DNA from: Thermoanaerobaculia bacterium
Lineage (GTDB): Bacteria; Acidobacteriota; Thermoanaerobaculia; UBA5066
DNA length: 64,000 bases
Direction of reading: 5' to 3'
NCBI GenBank assembly: GCA_022071945.1
Contig: JAJVIN010000034.1
Span: forward strand, 62,001-126,000
Shown: positions 43,689 through 55,400 of the stretch, piece by piece
Position numbering within the stretch: position 1 is the first letter of the stretch
How the letters are laid out: every line of letters starts with the position of its first letter
Made by a program: the position numbers and the translations under genes
The notes under the pieces: model-generated
Told to the model about the DNA's origin: nothing
The model's input: only the letters and a program-made list of their open reading frames with translations
Database searches by the model: none

Positions 43689-44528
43689 ATGGGCATCCAC
43701 CTCTACGCGGTGTCGCTCGGCAGGGGCTTGCCTGTTCTCTTCCTGCATGGCGGGATGGGGCTGGATCACCAGCATTTCCGCCCTGGAATGGACACCCTCG
43801 CCGCCGGTCATCGAATCGTCTACACAGATCTGAGAGGTCAGGGCCGGTCCCCACTTCCGGCCCCTGATCCGGCATGGCGCATCGATCTCTGGGTGCAGGA
43901 CCTGGAGGTTCTCCGAAACGCGCTCGGCCTGGACAGCTGGATCGTCCTCGGGCATTCCGCGGGCGGCCTCATCGCATTGGAGTACGCACACCGGCATCCG
44001 GAGCGGACACGAGGCCTCGTCCTGTGCGCGACGGTTCCCTGTTTCGACTTCGGAGCTGAGCTCTTCCCGAGACTCCTGGCGGAAGCGGACGAAAGGCAGC
44101 AGGCCGCTCTCCTGACCCTCTTTGCCACGGGCCCAGCGAATGCCGGAGAGCTGAAGGCGGCGCACCTCGAAATCCTGCCGCTCTACTTTCACCGGCTCCT
44201 TCCCGAGCACTCGGAGTGCTTTCGGAACCGCACGATCTACAGGCACGAAGCCTCGAACGGGTTCCGTTCGGAGGTTCTTTCTTCCTTCGACAGCCGCCCC
44301 TGGCTCTCCGCCATGACCATGCCCGTCCTCGTGATCGAGGCCGAGCACGATCGGTTTATTCCAACCCGATATGCGGGCGAGGTGTTCGAACACCTGATTC
44401 CCGATGTGCGCCGCGTTCGCATTCCAGACGCCGGACACTTTCCCTTTCTCGAGCAGCCCGCCGCCTTCCTGGACGCCTTGAGGGGGTGGCTCGGCGCGGT
44501 CTTTCCCGGGAATGGAGAGGGACCGTGA
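43689..44528 (+). CDS. Alpha/beta hydrolase
   Basis: The 279-residue hydrolase shows His-Gly-Gly (oxyanion side, about 20), nucleophile S90 in Gly-His-Ser-Ala-Gly-Gly, a late Asp in Glu-Ala-Glu-His-Asp-Arg-Phe, and the catalytic His in Gly-His-Phe-Pro-Phe-Leu-Glu-Gln-Pro. It resembles proline iminopeptidase and other small-molecule hydrolases. Its stop overlaps the LuxR gene by GTGA, so the two are translationally coupled. It may make or degrade the ligand of that regulator, but this is inference. Confidence 0.88.
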   Translation: MGIHLYAVSLGRGLPVLFLHGGMGLDHQHFRPGMDTLAAGHRIVYTDLRGQGRSPLPAPDPAWRIDLWVQDLEVLRNALGLDSWIVLGHSAGGLIALEYAHRHPERTRGLVLCATVPCFDFGAELFPRLLAEADERQQAALLTLFATGPANAGELKAAHLEILPLYFHRLLPEHSECFRNRTIYRHEASNGFRSEVLSSFDSRPWLSAMTMPVLVIEAEHDRFIPTRYAGEVFEHLIPDVRRVRIPDAGHFPFLEQPAAFLDALRGWLGAVFPGNGEGP

Positions 44529-45673
44529 ATCCCGGGCAAGCCTTGGCAGGCGATCTCGCCATCCTCTACGCTGGGGTGGACCGCCCCGAGGCGTGGACCG
44601 AATGGCTGGCTCGAACAGCGGCGTCCCTGAGGTTGCCTTTCATTGGGCAGCAAGCCTATTCGTTCGTGGAAAAGCGCGGCTCTGGATGCTGCCTTTTCGG
44701 CGATCACCACTCGACGATGCACGCCTACAACGCCTACTACGGCGCCCGCAACCCCTGGATGCCACGCGCGCGCGCCACCCTTCAACCCGGACGGCCCATC
44801 GTCAGTGACGAGCTCTGCGGCGAGAGCGAGCTCTATAGAACCGAGTTCTACGCGGACTGGCTCCGCCCGGCACGGCTCCTCCACTCCATGGGAGCGGTCC
44901 TCGCGATCGAGAACGGGACGAGCCACACCATGGCGTTCCTGCGCGGACCGGACGCCGGACCCTACACCCAGGAAGAGATCCGGTACCTCACCAGCGTGCT
45001 CCCCCATCTGCAGAATGTCTTCCGGCTCCGGGCGCGGCTGAGCGCCCTGGAGGCCGTCAGAGACTCGTTCTCCCATGCCCTCGATCGCCTCGGATACGGT
45101 GTCGTCCTCATCGATGGAATCGGGCGTGTCGTCTCCATCAACGCCGCCGCGAGGGAGACGCTCGGAAAGCAGGATGGGCTCCGGCTCAGCCGCGACCAGC
45201 TCCGGACGACGTCGCCGGCCACCGAGGGGGCTCTCGAGAGGCTCTTGCGGTGCGGCACGAGCCTCTCGGCCGAGACCGAGAGCCCCGTCAACGGAGTCGT
45301 GGAGATTCCGCGTCTGCGTTCGCCGCTTCCCCTGGAAGTCACGGCATTCCCCCTTCTTTCCGAGACGATGCTGCTTGGCATTTCGGCCTCGGTCATCGTC
45401 TTCATCCATGACCCGGATCTGAGCCGGCCCGTTCCCGAGACATGGTTGAAACAGAGGTTCCGTCTGACCGGAGGCGAGATCCGCGTCGCCCGGATGCTGG
45501 CGGCCGGCTCCACCCTCCCCGAAATCTCGGACCAGCTCGAGATCAGCATTCAGACGGCCCGGACCCACCTGAAGAGGATCTTCGCCAAGACCGACACGAG
45601 CCGGCAGTCCGACCTTTCCAGGAGACTCTTGAGATCTCTGGCGAACCTCGCGGGAACCGATCCCGCGAGATAG
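44525..45673 (+). CDS. LuxR-family regulator with N-terminal sensor region
   Basis: The 382-residue protein starts at GTG 44525 by overlap with the hydrolase. A long N-terminal sensor part (about 1-190, Trp/Tyr-rich) precedes a PAS-like domain (about 195-290). A C-terminal LuxR/NarL-type winged helix (about 320-378) follows, with Arg-Leu-Thr-Gly-Gly-Glu-Ile-Arg-Val-Ala and Ser-Ile-Gln-Thr-Ala-Arg-Thr-His-Leu. No receiver Asp is present, so it is not a two-component response regulator. A 7-2-7 palindrome lies 37 nt after the stop. Confidence 0.85.
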   Translation: MNPGQALAGDLAILYAGVDRPEAWTEWLARTAASLRLPFIGQQAYSFVEKRGSGCCLFGDHHSTMHAYNAYYGARNPWMPRARATLQPGRPIVSDELCGESELYRTEFYADWLRPARLLHSMGAVLAIENGTSHTMAFLRGPDAGPYTQEEIRYLTSVLPHLQNVFRLRARLSALEAVRDSFSHALDRLGYGVVLIDGIGRVVSINAAARETLGKQDGLRLSRDQLRTTSPATEGALERLLRCGTSLSAETESPVNGVVEIPRLRSPLPLEVTAFPLLSETMLLGISASVIVFIHDPDLSRPVPETWLKQRFRLTGGEIRVARMLAAGSTLPEISDQLEISIQTARTHLKRIFAKTDTSRQSDLSRRLLRSLANLAGTDPAR

Positions 45674-45709
45674 CCCTTCGTCCTCGAACTCTGGAGACAG
45701 TCGCCCGCA

Positions 45710-45725
45710 TACCCCATTTGGGGGA
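45710..45725. promoter_or_regulatory. NarL/LuxR-type 7-2-7 palindrome
   Basis: TACCCCA-TT-TGGGGGA is two inverted heptamers with a 2-nt spacer, the arrangement bound by NarL/FixJ/LuxR-type winged helices. The first heptamer matches the NarL consensus TACYYMT at 6 of 7 positions, the reverse of the second at 5. It lies between the LuxR gene and the giant NHL gene, 133 nt before the latter's ATG. Confidence 0.55.
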
Positions 45726-45858
45726 CGACGGGACTGGCATCGCGGTCACACATTTCCTCCCCGAGAACACGCGAAGGCAAACACGGACCCATTCGGAACC
45801 ATCCACACGGGCCGGAGACCCGTCGCGGGCCGTGGTGCCGCCGCATGAGGAGGATTCG

Positions 45859-48800
45859 ATGAAGTCTGGACTTCGGTACGCCCTCGCCCTACTGACCGCG
45901 GCACACTTGCCGGGATTCGTCTTGCCCGTTATCGCCGCGGAGCCTCCGCTGACCGTGACGACCGAGACGTTCGGTGCCACGGGCACCGACGGCACCGGAA
46001 CGGCCGCCCGCTTCTTTCGCCCCGAAAGGCTCTGCACGGACGGTACCTTCGTCTACGTCAGCGACACCGCCAACCACATGATCCGGAAGATCCAGGTCGC
46101 GACCGGAGAGGTCACGACACTCGCGGGCTCGCCTCGCATCGCGGGAAGCGCCGACGGAGTGGGAACCGCGGCCCGGTTCAACTCACCGCTCGGAATCACG
46201 GCCAGCGGCAACTTCCTCCATATCGCCGACTCGGGGAATGCCACGATCCGCCGCCTCGATCTGACGACGGGAGAAGTCGTCACGGTCGCGGGGAGGGCCG
46301 GCGAGAAAGGTGATGCGGACGGGAGCGGGGCGTCGGCCCGTTTTCGCAAGCCCGACGGCATCCTCGTCATCGGCTCCGGGTCCGCGCAGAAGCTCTACAT
46401 CACAGACAGCGAGGCTCACACCGTGCGTGTCTTCGACGGAGCAGGCGTGTCGACTCTCGCGGGTGCGGGAAACACGCCCGGATTCGCGGACGCCACGGGA
46501 GCGGCCGCGCGCTTCAACTCTCCGTGCGGGCTCGCCACCGATGGAGCCGGGAACCTCTATGTCGGCGACCGCAAGAACTATCGCATTCGCAAGATCGTGC
46601 TGGAAACGGGGGCCGTCACGACATTCGCCGGAGGCGCCACCGCGGGTTCGACCGACGGAACGGGCGCGGTGGCGAGATTCGGTGATCCCTCCGACCTCGC
46701 GGGCGGAGCGGCCCTGGAGGGCATCTACGTCGTTGATGTGAGCCGGCTTCGCTTCGTGAAGTTCAACGCCGAAGTCAAGACATCGACCACATTCGGAGTC
46801 GGAACGGGCATTGCGATTCACTCCGACAATCCGAGCGCTCTCCCTTACGTCTTCTCCGCCCGCCACAGTGAGAACCTGATCAACCGGCGCGCCCACCCGG
46901 TCGGCACCAGGAACCCGGAGATCCTCGCGGGCCGCCAGTTGCGACCGGTCTTTTCGCCGTCGAAGATGGTGCCCGGACCACAGGGGACGATCTACTCCTT
47001 GATCTCCTATACGGGTCTCGTCCGAATCGACCCGGTCGAAGGAACGATGACGACCATCGTGGACTATCCCCAGCTTGGCGGTCTTTCGCTCGAGGGCAAC
47101 TACGCCTATATCGCCGACAATTCGAAGTACATCCAGAGGGTCGATCTGTCATCGGGCGCCGTCATGATCCTGGCGGGCGGTAAGACGGGTGCCGTGGACG
47201 GAACCGGCAGCGACGCCGGCTTCTCGAAACCACAGGACCTCGCCTCGGACGGGCAAGGCAACCTCTACATCGCCGACATGAACGCCCACACAGTCAGAAA
47301 GCTCGTCATCGGCACTCGACAGGTCACGACGGTGGCGGGCAAGACCTCGACGAGCGGAAGAACGGACGGACCCGCTTCCGAGGCGCAGTTCACTTACCCG
47401 AGCTCGATCCTCCACGACGGGCAGGGCTCACTGTACATCGGGGAATCCTACGCGATACGCAAACTCGATCTGGCGACGGGGCAGGTCTCCACCGTCGCCT
47501 ACTCGCAGACCGAACTGCCGAGCGCCGTCGTGGGAATGGCCCTGACGGGCTCGAAGCTCACCTTCACCGACGCCCAGCGGCACACGATCCGCGTCATCGA
47601 CCTTGCAACCAGGGAGATCTCCACTGTCGCGGGAAAAGAGGGAGTGTCTGCCTGGGCCGATGGAACCGGAGACGAGGCACGGCTCAACGCGCCGGCCGGC
47701 ATCGCCCACCTCGGGAACGGCCGGTTCATGGTCGCCGACCCCGGGAACAATCTGTTCCGCTACGCCACCCTCTCCGGCTCGCCCGTCCCCCCATCCACTG
47801 CCAGTTTCTTCGTCCCGGTCGTTCTCTCGGCCAGCGGGAAGAACTTCTCCTACTTCACGACCGAGTTGACCGCGACGAACCGCGGCACATCCGAGGCGAC
47901 GGTTCGATACTCCTACACAGCAGCCTCGGGCGGCGGCTCCGGTGCCTTCACGGACTCCGTCAAGCTCGGCCCTGGCAAACAGCTCATCGTTCCTGACGTC
48001 ATAGAGTTCCTCCGTGCCCACGGTCTCGAGATCAGTGACTCCGGCGGCCGGGTCGGAACCCTCTGGGTCCACCTCGACGGCGTCAAGCAGACCGAGGCCT
48101 CCGTCACGGCGCGGACGACGACCGCCGTCTCGACGTCGGAAGGCCGCCCCGGAACGAACGCCGTCCTCGGCCGCGCGGGCCTCGCCTACTCGGGGCTCGC
48201 CCCCACGAGACTCCTCACGTCCCCGGTCTATCTCTCGGGTCTTCGATTCAGCGACAGGGAACGCTCGAACATCGCCGTCCAGAACGCGGGGGGCGAGACG
48301 GATGGGGACATCACCGTTCGCGTCAGTCTCTTCGCCGGGGACGGCAACGGCACGCCCGCGGGCACGCAGGAACTCACCCTGACGCCTGGCGGCTTCGGTC
48401 AGCTCGCCGTCGACGCGCTGGCGGCCGGCGCGACATCGAATCAGGGGTTCTTTGCGAAGGTGGAAAGGACGGCCGGAACGGCTCCCTACTACGCCTACGG
48501 CACGATCAACGACAACCCGACATCCGACGGATCCTTCGTCACGCCCTACGTCCCTTCCGCGGGCGAACTCTGGGGGCTGACTCTTCCCGTGGCCCTCGAG
48601 GCGGCGCCGTACGCGACGGAGGTGATCCTCAACAACTTCACCACGTCGTCGAGGGAAGTGACGATCACTTACGCGGCCACCGCCGTGGCAAACGGCCAGA
48701 CGTGGATCAAACTGACCCTGCCCGCCGGATCACAGCGGCTGATTCCCGACTTCGTCTCGTTCCTCAGGACCTCGGGCGCGCAGGGAGTGGGACCCGCCGG

Positions 48801-49314
48801 CCCCGGCTTCGTGGGGCCCGTCTTCATCACTGTCGACGGGCTTGACGGCCCGACCGCCGCCGTTCAGGGCCTTGCCATCAGCGCGAAGACCACGAATCCT
48901 AGTCCGTCCGGCTCCGGGTTCCTCGGGCTCTACTACCAGGGTGTTCCGTACGGATCCAGCAACACGGCGGTCTGGGTCTCCGGCCTCCAGCAGGACGGCG
49001 AGGACCGCTCCAACATCGCCCTCGTCAACACGGGGGAAAAGGACGCCTCCCCGATGGATCTGAAGCTCGAGTTCTATAACGGCGAAAACGGCACGAAGAC
49101 CGGTGAACGAACCGTCACGGTCGCGGCGAAAGTGCTCTCGAACCAGCTGCGGGTCCTGGCCACGGACGCGGGCGGCGCCCAGAACGGCTATGTGAAGGTC
49201 ACGCGCGTCTCGGGAACCAATCCCTTCATCGCCTACGGCGTGATCAACGACGGCGCCAGCGCCGGAGATCGAACCGGCGACGGAGCCTTCCTCGTGAGCG
49301 AGCGGGCTCAGTGA
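45859..49314 (+). CDS. Secreted giant NHL-repeat protein with twin C-terminal modules
   Basis: The 1151-residue protein has a signal peptide (cleavage near Ala26). About eight to ten NHL-type repeats follow (to about residue 640), each with a Arg-Phe-x-x-Pro-x-Gly-Ile like turn and Val-Tyr-Val-Ser/Ala-Asp strand. This is a six-bladed propeller pattern, used for ligand or protein binding. Two related modules of about 250 residues follow, from about 650 and about 906. Each begins with a Phe/Leu-x-x-Pro-Val-x-Leu strand and ends in a Tyr-Ala-Tyr-Gly-x-Ile-Asn-Asp motif. A GAGGAGG site precedes the ATG. Its function is unknown; surface location is inferred from the signal. Confidence 0.75.
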   Translation: MKSGLRYALALLTAAHLPGFVLPVIAAEPPLTVTTETFGATGTDGTGTAARFFRPERLCTDGTFVYVSDTANHMIRKIQVATGEVTTLAGSPRIAGSADGVGTAARFNSPLGITASGNFLHIADSGNATIRRLDLTTGEVVTVAGRAGEKGDADGSGASARFRKPDGILVIGSGSAQKLYITDSEAHTVRVFDGAGVSTLAGAGNTPGFADATGAAARFNSPCGLATDGAGNLYVGDRKNYRIRKIVLETGAVTTFAGGATAGSTDGTGAVARFGDPSDLAGGAALEGIYVVDVSRLRFVKFNAEVKTSTTFGVGTGIAIHSDNPSALPYVFSARHSENLINRRAHPVGTRNPEILAGRQLRPVFSPSKMVPGPQGTIYSLISYTGLVRIDPVEGTMTTIVDYPQLGGLSLEGNYAYIADNSKYIQRVDLSSGAVMILAGGKTGAVDGTGSDAGFSKPQDLASDGQGNLYIADMNAHTVRKLVIGTRQVTTVAGKTSTSGRTDGPASEAQFTYPSSILHDGQGSLYIGESYAIRKLDLATGQVSTVAYSQTELPSAVVGMALTGSKLTFTDAQRHTIRVIDLATREISTVAGKEGVSAWADGTGDEARLNAPAGIAHLGNGRFMVADPGNNLFRYATLSGSPVPPSTASFFVPVVLSASGKNFSYFTTELTATNRGTSEATVRYSYTAASGGGSGAFTDSVKLGPGKQLIVPDVIEFLRAHGLEISDSGGRVGTLWVHLDGVKQTEASVTARTTTAVSTSEGRPGTNAVLGRAGLAYSGLAPTRLLTSPVYLSGLRFSDRERSNIAVQNAGGETDGDITVRVSLFAGDGNGTPAGTQELTLTPGGFGQLAVDALAAGATSNQGFFAKVERTAGTAPYYAYGTINDNPTSDGSFVTPYVPSAGELWGLTLPVALEAAPYATEVILNNFTTSSREVTITYAATAVANGQTWIKLTLPAGSQRLIPDFVSFLRTSGAQGVGPAGPGFVGPVFITVDGLDGPTAAVQGLAISAKTTNPSPSGSGFLGLYYQGVPYGSSNTAVWVSGLQQDGEDRSNIALVNTGEKDASPMDLKLEFYNGENGTKTGERTVTVAAKVLSNQLRVLATDAGGAQNGYVKVTRVSGTNPFIAYGVINDGASAGDRTGDGAFLVSERAQ

Positions 49315-49322
49315 TTCCTCCG

Positions 49323-49350
49323 CCCGGCCCGGGGGTCCTCCCGGGCCGGG
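49323..49350 (+). terminator. Hairpin after the NHL giant
   Basis: CCCGGCCCGGG and CCCGGGCCGGG form a perfect 11-bp stem with a 6-nt loop, followed by CCCTCTCTCGT. It separates the two giant genes. Confidence 0.8.
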
Positions 49351-49408
49351 CCCTCTCTCGTGCCCCGGGTGCCTGAACCAGCCACTCGACCCCGAAAGGA
49401 GCCATCAG

Positions 49409-52400
49409 ATGACGACGAATCGCCTGACCCCGCGCCGATCCGTGCTGGCCACGGGAATCCTGCTCCTCGCCGGCAGTGCCTCGCCGTTGATCGCGGGGCC
49501 GTCCGCCCAGGTCTCGAAGATACCCCTCTACTTCGAACCGAACCTGGGCCAGGCGCCGCAGGGCGTCGAGTTCCTGGCGCGTGGCGAGAACTACATGGCC
49601 CTGGTTACACCCGACGGGGTCACCTTGCACCTGCGCTCCGGCACCTGTGGCGGCAAGGAACGAAAGGGGCCAATGGGCCGCGAGGCAGAAACCGAGGGCA
49701 TGGATGCGGGGCTGCCGGAGACGCCGTGCAGGACGGAAATGGCGACACTGCGGGTGGAGGGTCGATCGAAGAAGTCACGACTGATCCCGGAGGAGAGGCT
49801 AGAGGGGATCAGCAACTATCTGACGGGGAACGATCCGTCGCGGTGGCGAACTCACATCCCTCACTTCGCGGCGGTTCGCGTCGGGGATGTCTACCCCGGA
49901 ATCGACATGGTGCTGAGGCCGAGTGGATCGAACCTCCGATACGACTTCGAGGTGAGGCCTGGAGCCGACCCGGGGAGGATACAGCTGAGGCTCCAGGGGC
50001 CCGAGAAGACCGAGCTTTCGGATGAACGGCTCATCCACCACTTCAAGGGCGGACGGCTCGAGCAGACGAATCTCCGGGTTTCCCAGGGAGCAGACGACAT
50101 TGCCGGTGCGAGCTTCTCGCTGACATCCGACGGCCGGATCGGCTTCGACGTACAAGCCTGGAACCGGAGGGAAAAGCTCGTCATCGACCCGACGCTGGCG
50201 TGGTCGACGTTCCTGGGCGGCTACGGCCCCGAGCAAGCGCGGGCAATAGCCGTCGACGGCTCGGGTAACGCATACGTGACGGGACGAGTATCGAATCCCG
50301 TCTTCCCGGTCACCGCCGGCGCCTATGACACGACTTACAGTGGAGGCTATGACGTCTTCGTGACGAAGCTGGACTCGGCGGGTTCGGGGCTTGTCTACTC
50401 CACCCTCCTCGGCGGGGCGGGCGACGATGACCCAGCGGGAATCGCAGTGGATTCCTCCGGGAGGGCCTTGATCACTGGGTCAACCTCCAGCCCGGGCTTC
50501 CCCGCGACCACCGGGGCGTACGACACAAGCCAGAACGGCGGCGCCGACGCATTCTTGACGAGGCTGAACGCGATGGGTACGGACCTGATCTTCTCGACAT
50601 TCCTGGGTGGTTCGGACCAGGACTACGGGAAAGGTGTCGCTCTGGATTCCTCCGAGAACGCCTATGTAACGGGATACACCACGAGCACAAACTACCCGGT
50701 CAGTGCCGGGGCGCACGACACAAGCCAGAACGGAAGCAACGACGTATTCGTGACCAAGGTGAACTCGACGGGTACGGGCATCGTCTATTCCACGTTCCTC
50801 GGCGGTTACACCAACGATCTTGCGCATGGGATCGCGGTCGATACCCTCGGAAGCGCCTACGTGACCGGACATACCTGGAGCCCGGATTTCCCGGTGACTG
50901 CTGGTGCGTACGACGGCAACCACAACGGGTACGAAGACGTATTTGTCACGAAACTGAACGCGACGGGCACGGGGCTCGCCTACTCGGCGTTCCTCGGTGG
51001 GATGTATAGTGACTATGGTGCCGGGATCGCAGTGGACGCGCTCGGAGGCGTCTATGTGACGGGGTATACCTCCAGCCCTGATTTCCCGGTCACCGGCAGC
51101 TCGTACGACAACAGCCACAACGGGGGCTTCGATGTCTTTGTGACGAAGCTGAACTCCGCTGGCGCCAGCCTCGTCTACTCGACGTTCCTCGGCGGCCCGG
51201 CGGCGGATACCGCAAGCGGGATCGCACTGGATGCCCTCGGGAGCGCCTACGTGACGATGACGACTGACAGCGTGGGTTTCCCGACAACGATCGGAGCGTA
51301 CGACACCAGCTTCAATGGTTCCAGGGACGCCTCCGTGGCGAAACTGAATCCGGCTGGCACGACACTCCTCTATTCCACGTTCCTGGGTGGCCCGGACGAC
51401 GACCTCGGGAACGCGATAGCAGTGGATGCCACGGGGAGCGCCCATGTGACGGGCGAAACCAGAAGCTCGAGTTTTCCCGTGACGACTGGGGCCTACGGCC
51501 CGGCGATGGCCGGGGATCACGATTCCTTCGTCACGAAGCTCTCGATTGGAGGCGATTCGCTTTCCTATTCCACATTCCTGGGTGGCGCCGGCTCCTTCAG
51601 CGGCTCGGGCTGGAGTCAATCCCTCACAACAGACAGCTCCGGATCGGTATATGTGACAGGCCGCACCTATTCCTCGAGTTTCCCCACGGGCGCCGGTTCA
51701 TACGACACCGCCCACAACGGGGGGGACGATGCTTTCGTGACGAAGCTGAACGCGGCAGGTACCAGCCTCGTCTACTCCACGTTCCTCGGGGGATCAGGCG
51801 GCGACTGGGGAAACGGGATCGCTTCTGACGCCTCCGGGAACACCTATGTTTCCGGATACACCTTAAGCTCGAACTTCCCCACAACCGCCGGTGCGTACGA
51901 CACGAGCCACAACGGGGGCTTCGATGTCTTTGTGACGAAGCTGAACGCGACGGGCACGGGGCTCATCTATTCGACCTTCCTCGGGGGTTCGGGGTGGGAC
52001 CGCGGACGTGGAATCGCGCTGGATACTTCCGGGAGTGCCTATGTCACGGGGCATACGGACAGCACTGGTTTCCCGACGACAGCCGGTACTTACGACACCA
52101 CCTTCAATGGGGGCGAGGATGCCTTCGTGACGAAGCTCAACGCGACGGGCACGGGGCTCGTCTATTCAACTCTCCTCGGAGGTTCGAACGGTGACGCCGG
52201 ATACGCGATCGCGCTGGACAACTCTGGGACCGCTCTCGTGACGGGTAGCACCTCGAGCGCGGATTTTCCGGCAACAGCCGGAGCCTACGACACAAGCCAC
52301 AACGGGAACGACGACGCCTTCGTCGCGAAGGTGAACACGACCGGGACCGGGCTCCTCTTTTCTACATTCCTTGGAGGTTCGAGCAAGGACGACGCGACCG

Positions 52401-55400
52401 CGATCACGCTGGATGCATCGGGGATCGCCTTCGTCACCGGGTACACATGGAGCGCAGACTTCCCGACAACAGGCGGAGCGTTCGACACGAGCCACAACGG
52501 GAACTACGATGCCTTCGTCGCGAAGGTGAACACGACCGGGACCGGGCTCGTCTTCTCTACTTTCCTCGGAGGTTCGGACAGCGATGCTGGATTCGGGATC
52601 GCGGTCGACGCAATGGGGACCGCTTTCGTGACGGGGTACACGCGCAGCACGGACTTCCCGGCGACAGCCGATGCTTTCGACACGAGCCACAACGGGAACT
52701 CCGATGCCTTCGTCGCGAAGGTGAACACGACCGGGACCGGGCTCCTCTTCTCCACGTTCCTTGGTGGTTCAGACAATGATCTTGGATACGCAATTGCACT
52801 GGATGCTCTCGGGAGCGCCTACGTGACGGGACTTACCGATAGCTCGGACTTCCCGGCCAGTCCGGGAGCGTTCCAGGACTCCACACCTTCGGGGGATGGA
52901 TCGGTGTTCGTAGCGAAGCTCACTTTCAACCAGGCCCCCACGATCACACCATTCGCGATGGTGACCGTGCCCCGTGGAGCCACGACGAACGTCCTGGTCG
53001 CCACCGTGACGGACCCAGACACGGTTCCCCCGGGGCTCTTCGTGACTGCGACGGGAGCTCCGGCCGGGATCACGGTGGCGAACTTCGTCCTGACGCCAAC
53101 GACACCCGGCCACTACAACGTGACGGCAGACATCATCGCGGCGTGCAACGCCGCGGCGATGGGCCCGGTGAACCTGCAGGTGACGGACGGCATCGCCGCT
53201 CCGGCCGCAGGCTCGTTCACACTCAACACGACGGACGCCGCGGCGGGGGCAACCCTGACGGGCGGCGCGACCCTCTGCGCGGGTGAGACCACGACGCTCT
53301 CGGTGGCGCTGACCGGGACTGGCCCGTGGAGCCTCACATGGTCCGACGGCTTCGTCCAGAGCGGCATCACGACCTCGCCGGCGACCCGCGTGGTCACCCC
53401 GGCGGTAACGACGACCTACACGATCACGGCGGTGTCTGGCGCCAACGGGTGCGCCGGGACGGCGACGGGTTCAGCCTTGGTGACCGTGAACCCGCGTCCG
53501 ACAGCAGCGGTGACCGGCGGAGGGACCATCTGCGCGGGAACGGTGTCGACGGTCGCCGTAGCGCTGACCGGAACGGCTCCGTGGACGATCACGTGGAGCG
53601 ACGGCATGGTCCAGATCGCGGCAGCGAGCCCGGCGGCTCGCCTCGTGAGCCCCACCTTCAACCAGAGCTTCTCCGTCCTCTCGCTGTCCGACGCGAACTG
53701 CACGGGCGGAACGGCCACGGGAGCGGCGGCGTTCGTGGTCGAGCCTGTCCCATCCGCCGCCATCACGGCCCCCAGCGGGGTCTGCGAATCCTCGGCCGGG
53801 AACACGGCCTCCGTTCCGGATGGCGGGCCCGGAGTGACGTATGCCTGGACCATCTCCGGCGGCACCCTCACCTCCCCCTCCAACGCGAGCAGCGTCACCT
53901 TCGCCGCTGGCTCCGCGGGCATCGGCGGTCTCGGCGCCCCGCACGGCCCTGCGTCCTCCCGTTACCAGGAGATCGCCTCCGGCTCCGTCATCCTCACCGT
54001 GACGGTGACGAGGGCCGGATGCCCGAGCGTCGGGACGAAGACGATCCCCATCCAGATGCCGCCTGCGGTCCCCACTCCATCGATCCCGGCGGACGGGAGC
54101 ACCTACAGCGGCTCTTTCGTTTCCTGGACTCATGCGGGCGGCTCCTCTTACGACGTCTACCTCGACACCGTGAACCCGCCGGAGAAGCTGATCTTCAGCG
54201 GGCAGACGAACAACTTGGAGGCGTTCATCCCGTCGTGGGTGAGTGGGGTGACCTACTCCTGGAAGGTCGTTGCCAGAAACGCGTGCGGTTCCAGTGCCTC
54301 TCCGCTCCGGTCGTTCACCGCCGGGAACTGCCCGTGGACGGGCACGGCGCCGGTTCTGACGAGCCCCGTGAATGGCGCGGCGGGAGTGGCCGCGACGGCG
54401 GCCCTCACATGGACGCCAGTGCCCGGAGCGGCGCACTACGACGTGTACGTCGGGACGAACCCCGAGAACCTCACGCGGTACGACGTGGCGCAGGCACCGG
54501 AAACCTCGGTCTTCGTTCCGGTTTCACCCGGGGTGACGTATCACTGGAAGGTGGTCGCGGTGCCCATCTGCGGCTCGGCGACGTCGTCGTCGTCATCGAC
54601 GAGTACCTTCACGGCATCGGGGAGCGCATTCGGGGCGACGGCTTTTGCCCCGAGCATCTTCAACCGGTGGGAGACGGGCACGGTGACGCTGTCTGGCAGT
54701 GGGTTCACGGCCGGGATGCATCTGTTCACGGACCTCCATGGGGCGAATGCGGGGACGGTCGTTCCCGCGATCTTCACGAACGCGCTCTCGAACCCGTCAC
54801 AGCTGCAGGCGACGCTGATCGGGAACCCGGCGGCACCGGTGGGGCTCTACGACGTTGGCGTGACCCTCTCGGGGATCGAGGAGGGAAGGCTCTTGCAGGC
54901 GATGGCGCTCCGTGCGTTCACGGACGTGACAGAGAACGACTTCTACTACCTGTCGTCGGCGCGGATGGCGGACGCGGGGATCATGGAGTCTGACTTTGCG
55001 AGCGGGACACCGGGGCCGCAGTTCTCGCCGGCGACGAAAGTGAGCCGGGCGTTGATGGCGGAGTACCTTGTGAAGAGCCACCTGTACTGGCGGTACCGGA
55101 CGACGGCGCTGCCAGCGGCGACGTGCACGCCGAGTGGAGGGGGATCGACGACGTTCCCGGACGTGGCGTGCAGCCACCCGAACTGGCTGGCGATTCACTG
55201 GATAAAGGTGTGGGGCGTCACACAGGGGTCGCCGTGTGCTCAGGGGCTGTGCTTCAACCCTGACAACAACGTGACCCGCGCGGAGATGGTGACGTTCGTC
55301 GAGCGTCTGCGCCAGACGGGGGTGCTGAACACGCTTCTGTCGACGGTGGGAGAGACGGATCCTGGGTGCGCGGTCGCTTACCCTGCCTGCAAGGGTTGGA

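Noticed and set aside
50480-51619. Minus-strand frame across the SBBP repeats.
   Set aside because: It arises from the periodic GC-rich repeats of the real plus-strand gene.
50200-52900. Regular repeats that could suggest a CRISPR array.
   Set aside because: The 195-bp period is in frame, codes for SBBP modules and has no short spacers.
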